Of a DNA stretch of 64,000 nt, positions 59,595-64,000 are shown piece after piece (position 1 is the stretch's first letter; every line of letters starts with the position of its first letter). The position numbers were made by a program, and so were the translations under genes. The DNA lies in assembly GCF_023278365.1 (NCBI RefSeq), contig NZ_CP075338.1, positions 3,844,001-3,908,000 of the forward strand, written 5' to 3'. The DNA is from Epilithonimonas zeae (lineage in GTDB: Bacteria; Bacteroidota; Bacteroidia; Flavobacteriales; Weeksellaceae). The notes beneath the pieces were generated by a model. The model did no database searches. It saw nothing but the letters and a program-made list of their open reading frames with translations, and had not been told where the DNA came from.

Positions 59595-60638
59595 ATGGAA
59601 CTGACGGAAGCAATAATGTATCAAGCCTCTTTTGATAAAAACTCTGAGTTCGAAGGGGTTTTTTGGATGGGCGTAAAAACGACAGGAATCTTTTGCCGAC
59701 CAACTTGTACAGCCAGAAAACCAAAGCCTGAAAATGTAGAGTTCTTTGATAATACAAAAGATGCAATTTTGAAAGGTTACAGACCTTGCAAAGTTTGTAA
59801 ACCGCTGGAAAATCCGGATGAAACACCTGAGGAAATCCAGAAACTGATGGATGAATTATCTATAGATCCAAGTTTAAAATTCAAAGATATCGATTTGGTT
59901 GAAAGAGGAATGCAACCAATTGCTGTGAAACGTTGGTTTCTGAAACATCACGGGATGACTTTTCACGCTTTTCAGAGAATGTTCAAAATTAATTCTGCTT
60001 TTAAGAAGCTTCAACAAGGAGAGAATGTTTTGGATGTGGCTTTGGATAATGGTTACGAAAGTTTAAGCGGTTTCAATGAGAGTTTCAAATCAATCATCGG
60101 AACATCTCCTAAAAATTCGAAAATGGAAAAAATTGTTGATCTCAAAAGAATCGAAACACCACTTGGAGCAATGATTGCCTGCGCCAACGAAAACGGAATC
60201 TGTATGCTGGAATTCTCCGATAGAAAATCATTAACCAAAGAATTGGAAGAAATCTCAAAATATTTTAAAGCTAATGTGGTGCAAGGTGAAAATGCCCATT
60301 TCAAAACTTTGGAAAAAGAATTAGAAGAATATTTCGACGGTAAAAGAAAAGATTTTACAGTTCCTCTTGCGCCTATTGGAACAGATTTTCAGAAGAATGT
60401 CTGGGAAATCCTGAGGACGATTCCGTATGGAACCACGAGAAGTTACCAGCAACAAGCCGATATTCTGGGTAATCCAAAAGCAGTGAGAGCAGTAGCCAAC
60501 GCCAACGGACTTAACAAAATCTCCATCATTATTCCTTGTCATAGAGTGATTGGAACTAATGGAACTTTAACAGGTTATGGAGGTGGAATCTGGCGAAAAC
60601 AGAAACTACTGGAACTGGAAAAAGCTATACTTTTTTAA
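59595..60638 (+). CDS. ada: Ada: methylphosphotriester repair, AraC HTH and O6-methylguanine methyltransferase
   Basis: A 347-residue three-domain repair protein/regulator. The N-terminal zinc domain has Cys34, Cys38, Cys65 and Cys68 (FCRPTCTARKP and PCKVCKP); Cys34 is the methyl acceptor by position. An AraC-type HTH follows (MTFHAFQRMFKINSAFKKL, GYESLSGFNESFKSIIGTSP), then the MGMT domain with the acceptor Cys in IIIPCHRVIGTNG. So the adaptive-response protein is complete. Start ATG 59595 or 59589; 59589 overlaps the preceding stop by four bases, suggesting coupling. Confidence 0.93.
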   Translation: MELTEAIMYQASFDKNSEFEGVFWMGVKTTGIFCRPTCTARKPKPENVEFFDNTKDAILKGYRPCKVCKPLENPDETPEEIQKLMDELSIDPSLKFKDIDLVERGMQPIAVKRWFLKHHGMTFHAFQRMFKINSAFKKLQQGENVLDVALDNGYESLSGFNESFKSIIGTSPKNSKMEKIVDLKRIETPLGAMIACANENGICMLEFSDRKSLTKELEEISKYFKANVVQGENAHFKTLEKELEEYFDGKRKDFTVPLAPIGTDFQKNVWEILRTIPYGTTRSYQQQADILGNPKAVRAVANANGLNKISIIIPCHRVIGTNGTLTGYGGGIWRKQKLLELEKAILF

Positions 60639-60660
60639 TTGATTGAAACACAGGTGACTT

Positions 60661-61515
60661 ATGATAATTGACTATCAGAAAATTGATTTGTATGAAAAAT
60701 CATTCATTCAGAAAATAGTGTTGAAACCGCCTTTTGAATTTGTGTTTCCTGTTTCTGAACAAGCTTGCTTTTTGTATGTTAAAAATGGTGTAATGCAATA
60801 CAAAACGGACGAAATTCATTTGGATATTCCTCAAAATTATTCGTTGTTTTTAAATTGTATCCAGTCCGGAAAAAAGATAGAACAACTAGATGCAGACAAA
60901 AACAGCGAGATTGTAATTGTGACTTTTCACGCAGATATTCTGAAAAAAATCTACGAAAGAGAGTTTCCATCTTTGCTACAATCACCGAAGAATACTATCA
61001 GCAATCAATCAGGCGGAAAAATCAACAATGATTTCCTGATTCAGAAATACATTGAAGGACTTTTGTTTTATTTTGAAATGCCAGCGCTTGTAAATGATGA
61101 TATCTTGATTCTGAAATTGAAAGAAATTATTATTCTCCTATCCCAAACCCAAAATGCAGAAACCGTCAATGTTATCTTATCACAGCTTTTTTCGCCTATA
61201 ACTTATACTTTCAAACAAGTCATAGAAGCCAATTTGTTTTCCCAGGTTACTGTAGAAGATTTGGCACAGAAGACCAATTTGAGCGTTTCTTCTTTCAAAA
61301 GAGAATTTGCAAAATTGTATAATAATTCTCCTGCCAATTATATCAGAAATAAAAGGCTTGAGAGAGCATCGGAGCTACTTTTGACTTCGGATAATCGCAT
61401 CACAGACATCGCTTTTGAATGTGGTTTTAATGATCTTGCGAATTTCACCAAAAGCTTTCACAATAAATATAATACCTCTCCAACTAATTTTCGCCTGAAC
61501 CAAATGCACAAATAA
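60661..61515 (+). CDS. AraC family transcriptional regulator
   Basis: A 284-residue regulator: a cupin-like N-terminal sensor (about 20-100) and a C-terminal double HTH: VTVEDLAQKTNLSVSSFKREFAKLYNNSPANYIRNKRLERASELLLTSDNRITDIAFECGFNDLANFTKSFHNKYNTSPTNFR. Target and ligand unknown. It begins 23 bases after ada, so it may share its transcript. Confidence 0.9.
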   Translation: MIIDYQKIDLYEKSFIQKIVLKPPFEFVFPVSEQACFLYVKNGVMQYKTDEIHLDIPQNYSLFLNCIQSGKKIEQLDADKNSEIVIVTFHADILKKIYEREFPSLLQSPKNTISNQSGGKINNDFLIQKYIEGLLFYFEMPALVNDDILILKLKEIIILLSQTQNAETVNVILSQLFSPITYTFKQVIEANLFSQVTVEDLAQKTNLSVSSFKREFAKLYNNSPANYIRNKRLERASELLLTSDNRITDIAFECGFNDLANFTKSFHNKYNTSPTNFRLNQMHK

Positions 61516-61601
61516 TTGGCCTTTTTTGCAAAACGTTTCTTTTTTTCATACCTCAAATTTGCAATGTCAATAGTGACAAACAATTTGAAATTAAAACAAA
61601 A

Positions 61602-62093
61602 ATGGGACTATCTGGTTTAGGGATTTTTCATACCATCATTGGTATTATAGCGATTGTATCTGCAATCATCGGATTTGTAAAATATGGAAAAATCGATTTG
61701 AAAAAGCTTACAGGCAAAATTTATTTTTATAGTACACTTGTGACATCGCTCACAGCTTTGGGATTGTTGAAGCACGGTTTCAATCCGGGACATATTTTTT
61801 CATTATTTATTGCAGTATTGATTGTTGTTGCTTTTTATTTGTCAGAAAAAAAATCTACCAGTCACACGGCCCGGTATTTTGAAAATTTTCTACTGTCTTT
61901 CAGTTTTTTTCTTTCACTGGTTCCGACGGTCAATGAGACTTTTACGAGAGTTCCGATAGGACATCCGTTAGCAAAAGCACCAACTGATCCAATCATTGCC
62001 AAGACTTTGCTGTTCTTTTTGATACTTTTTATTGTAGGGTCAATTTATCAGTTTAGAAAACAGCGTACAACTAATAAGTCAGAAATCAGTTAG
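61602..62093 (+). CDS. Small integral membrane protein
   Basis: A 163-residue protein with four or five hydrophobic helices (GIFHTIIGIIAIVSAIIGFV, YFYSTLVTSLTALGLL, GHIFSLFIAVLIVVAFYL, FLLSFSFFLSLVPTV, TLLFFLILFIVGSIYQF). No family recognised with confidence. It is 86 bases after the AraC regulator on the same strand, whose target it may be. Confidence 0.7.
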   Translation: MGLSGLGIFHTIIGIIAIVSAIIGFVKYGKIDLKKLTGKIYFYSTLVTSLTALGLLKHGFNPGHIFSLFIAVLIVVAFYLSEKKSTSHTARYFENFLLSFSFFLSLVPTVNETFTRVPIGHPLAKAPTDPIIAKTLLFFLILFIVGSIYQFRKQRTTNKSEIS

Positions 62094-62142
62094 AATAATC
62101 TGTGTTTAGAAATTAATAATGTTGATGAATAGCTTTTTGTTT

Positions 62143-62150
62143 TAAATTTG
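62143..62150 (+). promoter_or_regulatory. Predicted -7 box of the NTF2-like gene
   Basis: TAAATTTG, 17 bases before ATG 62168. Confidence 0.5.
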
Positions 62151-62167
62151 GTATCAGTAAACAGAAT

Positions 62168-62530
62168 ATGACACCACAAAACCTGAAAGATATCGCAATG
62201 CTTTGGTTTAAAGCTTTCAATGAACATGATTTGGATAGTTTGCTTGAACTTTATAATGATTCAGCACAACATTATAGTCCGAAACTTAAAATCCGAGAAC
62301 CAGAAACCAATGGTTTGATAAAAGGTAAGGACGCTTTGAGAACTTGGTGGAAAGATTGCTTTGAAAGGCTCCCGACTTTGCAATATGAAGTCAATAAGCT
62401 GACCGCAGATTCTGAACAGATTTTTATGGAATATACCAGAAAAGTTCAAGGAGAAGAAGATATGAAAGTAGGAGAGGTTCTGGAAATCAAAAATGGGAAA
62501 ATAGTCTTTTCCAGAGTCTATCACGGCTGA
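62168..62530 (+). CDS. SnoaL/NTF2-like domain protein
   Basis: A 120-residue cone-shaped NTF2-fold protein: WFKAFNEHDLDSLLELYNDSAQHYSPKLKIREPETNGLIKGKDALRTWWKDCFERLPTLQYEV, ending VGEVLEIKNGKIVFSRVYHG. These are usually small-molecule binding or isomerase-like; function unknown. Confidence 0.87.
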   Translation: MTPQNLKDIAMLWFKAFNEHDLDSLLELYNDSAQHYSPKLKIREPETNGLIKGKDALRTWWKDCFERLPTLQYEVNKLTADSEQIFMEYTRKVQGEEDMKVGEVLEIKNGKIVFSRVYHG

Positions 62531-62602
62531 AAATAATTATAAGGTTTCGAGAACTTTAGCCTGGCTTAGAATATATCATTTATCAATTATCAAATATTAT
62601 TT

Positions 62603-63127
62603 ATGAACATCCAACCTACCTTAGAGAACGACTTTGTAAGATTAGTTCCATTAGAAGAGAATGACTTTGAGCCATTATTCTCAGTGGCTTCTGACCCAAA
62701 GATTTGGGAACAACACCCGAATAAAGATCGATACAAAAGAGAGGTTTTTCAAAACTTCTTCCAAGGTGCGATGGAAAGTCGAGGTGCTTTCAAGATCATA
62801 GAGAAAAATACTGGTGAGATTGCCGGAAGCACAAGGTTCTATGATTATAACCCGGAAGATCATTCGATATTCATTGGTTATACATTTTATGCAACCAAAT
62901 TCTGGGGTTCCAAACTGAATCCACAAGTTAAAAAACTGATGCTGGATTATATTTTTCAGTTTGTAGATAAAGTTAATTTCCACGTTGGAAAAGGTAATAT
63001 CCGTTCTCAGAAAGCAATGGAAAAATTAGGTGCAAAGAAAGTAGATGAAGTTAATGTAGCTTACTTTGGCGAACCAGAACGATTGAATGTCGTTTTTGAA
63101 ATTACAAAAGAAAATTATCTGATATGA
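62603..63127 (+). CDS. GNAT acetyltransferase (RimJ/RimL-like)
   Basis: A 174-residue N-acetyltransferase of the RimJ/RimL subfamily: NDFVRLVPLEENDFEPLFSVASDPKIWEQHP, GEIAGSTRFYDYNPEDHSIFIGYTFYATKFWGSKLNPQVKKLMLDYIF, NIRSQKAMEKLGAKKV. Acceptor unknown. Overlaps the cupin gene by four bases (ATGA type), so the two are co-translated. Confidence 0.87.
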   Translation: MNIQPTLENDFVRLVPLEENDFEPLFSVASDPKIWEQHPNKDRYKREVFQNFFQGAMESRGAFKIIEKNTGEIAGSTRFYDYNPEDHSIFIGYTFYATKFWGSKLNPQVKKLMLDYIFQFVDKVNFHVGKGNIRSQKAMEKLGAKKVDEVNVAYFGEPERLNVVFEITKENYLI

Positions 63128-63480
63128 AAAAGTACAGAATCCAGGCAAACCCTTTTGTTGTGCCGACAACAGATGGGAAATTAATTGAAGAACATTGGGG
63201 AAATTCGACCAGAAACTCAGAAATCTCCATTGCGCATATGGTTGCACCGCCCAACTGGAGTGAACCACACCAAACACCCGAGTTTGATGAATTTACATTG
63301 ATCATCTCAGGCAAAAAGCATTTTGAGATTGATGGCGATTCGGTAATTCTGGAAAAAGGACAAAGTATTCTGATAGAAAAAGGAGCCAGAGTCCGTTACT
63401 CTAATCCTTTTTATGATCCTTGTGAATATATTGCGATTTGCCTGCCTGCTTTTTCTATGGATTTGGTAAACAGAGAGTAA
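63124..63480 (+). CDS. Cupin-domain protein
   Basis: A 118-residue single-cupin protein. Motif 1 region: MVAPPNWSEPHQTPEFDEFTLIISGKKHFEIDGD (His and Glu metal ligands); motif 2 region: LEKGQSILIEKGARVRYSNPFYDPCEYIAI. The typical second-motif His is not evident, so metal content is unclear. Coupled to the GNAT gene. Confidence 0.83.
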   Translation: MKKYRIQANPFVVPTTDGKLIEEHWGNSTRNSEISIAHMVAPPNWSEPHQTPEFDEFTLIISGKKHFEIDGDSVILEKGQSILIEKGARVRYSNPFYDPCEYIAICLPAFSMDLVNRE

Positions 63481-63560
63481 TGATGATGTATGTAAATTCT
63501 ATTATATTATTTTATGAATTAAATATGCATAATTTATTTGATGTTTTTATGAGAATATTG

Positions 63561-63568
63561 TATTTTTG
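63561..63568 (+). promoter_or_regulatory. Predicted -7 box of the last gene
   Basis: TATTTTTG, 54 bases before ATG 63623. Confidence 0.5.
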
Positions 63569-63622
63569 AAAGGGTTTTGGTTGGGTAAGCAGAGCTCATT
63601 TGCAAAATAAAACGATAGTTCT

Positions 63623-64000
63623 ATGAAAAAGTCGCTCTACTTAATGCTTATTCTTTTTTCTTTTTATACGGTTTCTTATTCTCAAACCAGCAGGGAAACT
63701 CAAAGAAACATCATCAATAGTTACAATAGGATTGAGATTGATGATAAAGAGATTGCCAGTATGGATAAGGTTAAAAAACTGGCTGATCAATCCAAGAAGA
63801 TAGACTTTCAGCAAGGTGTTTTGAGAGGTTTGACGATGCTTCAAAAGATTGCCTTGATGAAAAATGATTACATCCTGTCCGGAAAATACAGTGACGAGGC
63901 AGAAGTGTTGGCTGAAAAACTGAAAAATAACTCTGCTCTTAGTGCAATCTATTTGTACCGAGGAAAAATCAATATCATTTTAGATAAATTACCCGAAGCA
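63623..64000 (+). CDS. Secreted TPR-like protein, truncated by the window edge
   Basis: The frame is open from ATG 63623 to the window end (126 codons, no stop). The N-terminus is a signal peptide (MKKSLYLMLILFSFYTVSYSQ), then helical hairpins with TPR-like spacing (IASMDKVKKLADQSKKIDFQQGVLRGLTMLQKIALMKNDYILSGKYSDEAEVLAEKLKNNSALSAIYLYRGKI). In flavobacteria such proteins often continue into a membrane helix and a LuxR- or AraC-type HTH; that part is outside the window. Confidence 0.75.
   Translation, partial: MKKSLYLMLILFSFYTVSYSQTSRETQRNIINSYNRIEIDDKEIASMDKVKKLADQSKKIDFQQGVLRGLTMLQKIALMKNDYILSGKYSDEAEVLAEKLKNNSALSAIYLYRGKINIILDKLPEA

Noticed and set aside
1-64000. CRISPR array, prophage, insertion sequence, tRNA or rRNA genes
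   Set aside because: No regularly spaced repeats, no transposase, integrase or structural phage genes, and no tRNA or rRNA signature were found by reading; a covariance-model search would be needed to exclude a tRNA fully.

Overview
The window is a low-GC stretch of a Bacteroidota chromosome, most likely a Chryseobacterium/Epilithonimonas-type flavobacterium (Weeksellaceae). The evidence is the TAnnTTTG promoter boxes in front of many genes, the lack of clear Shine-Dalgarno motifs, a protein with a type IX secretion tail, an N-acyl-ornithine carbamoyltransferase arginine pathway, and lipoproteins and porins of flavobacterial type. The genus is an inference. I saw no rRNA, tRNA, CRISPR array, transposase or prophage.

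Layout. 0-15.8 kb: housekeeping and envelope genes (ddl, dgkA, dnaN, pheT, a T9SS-exported repeat protein, hemN, queD, two sister outer-membrane proteins, a NamZ-type muramidase, a LolC/FtsX-like permease, cysteine synthase). 15.8-24 kb: a small membrane operon, then a complete cyanophycin locus with cphA facing cphB and an isoaspartyl peptidase. 24-30 kb: a CLC chloride channel, a phosphatase, an Arr rifampin ADP-ribosyltransferase, membrane proteins and the remains of a glyoxalase-fold gene. 29.4-33.2 kb: an ECF sigma factor and RskA-type anti-sigma factor facing a fasciclin protein and two ferritin-like proteins. 33.3-38 kb: lipoproteins, an LpxR-like protein, a glyoxalase-fold protein and acetyl-CoA synthetase.

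38.2-46.9 kb is an arginine operon: GNAT acyltransferase, argG, argC, argD, the acylornithine carbamoyltransferase argF', argB, an M20 deacylase and argH. 47.4-54.1 kb holds an Lrp regulator and the pyrimidine/arginine genes pyrB, carA and carB, with a beta-lactamase-like lipoprotein between carA and carB. CarAB makes the carbamoyl phosphate used by PyrB and ArgF', and arginine is one of the two building blocks of cyanophycin, so these three regions form a connected nitrogen network. The remainder (54-64 kb) holds a toxin-antitoxin pair, a Crp-like regulator, DinB, a methyltransferase, Ada, an AraC regulator and small stress-type proteins.

The most notable observations are: (1) a predicted pyrBI-type attenuator in front of pyrB, with a 24-codon, apparently leaderless leader peptide ending in a U-rich run that abuts an intrinsic terminator; (2) three AGATAAT motifs at exact 32-bp spacing over the arginine promoter; (3) Val90 in ArgF' at the residue that sets acetyl versus succinyl specificity; (4) an unnamed intergenic repeat in every true gap of the arginine operon; (5) a SigK/RskA/fasciclin arrangement like that of mycobacteria; (6) a frameshifted lipoprotein gene and a decayed glyoxalase gene.
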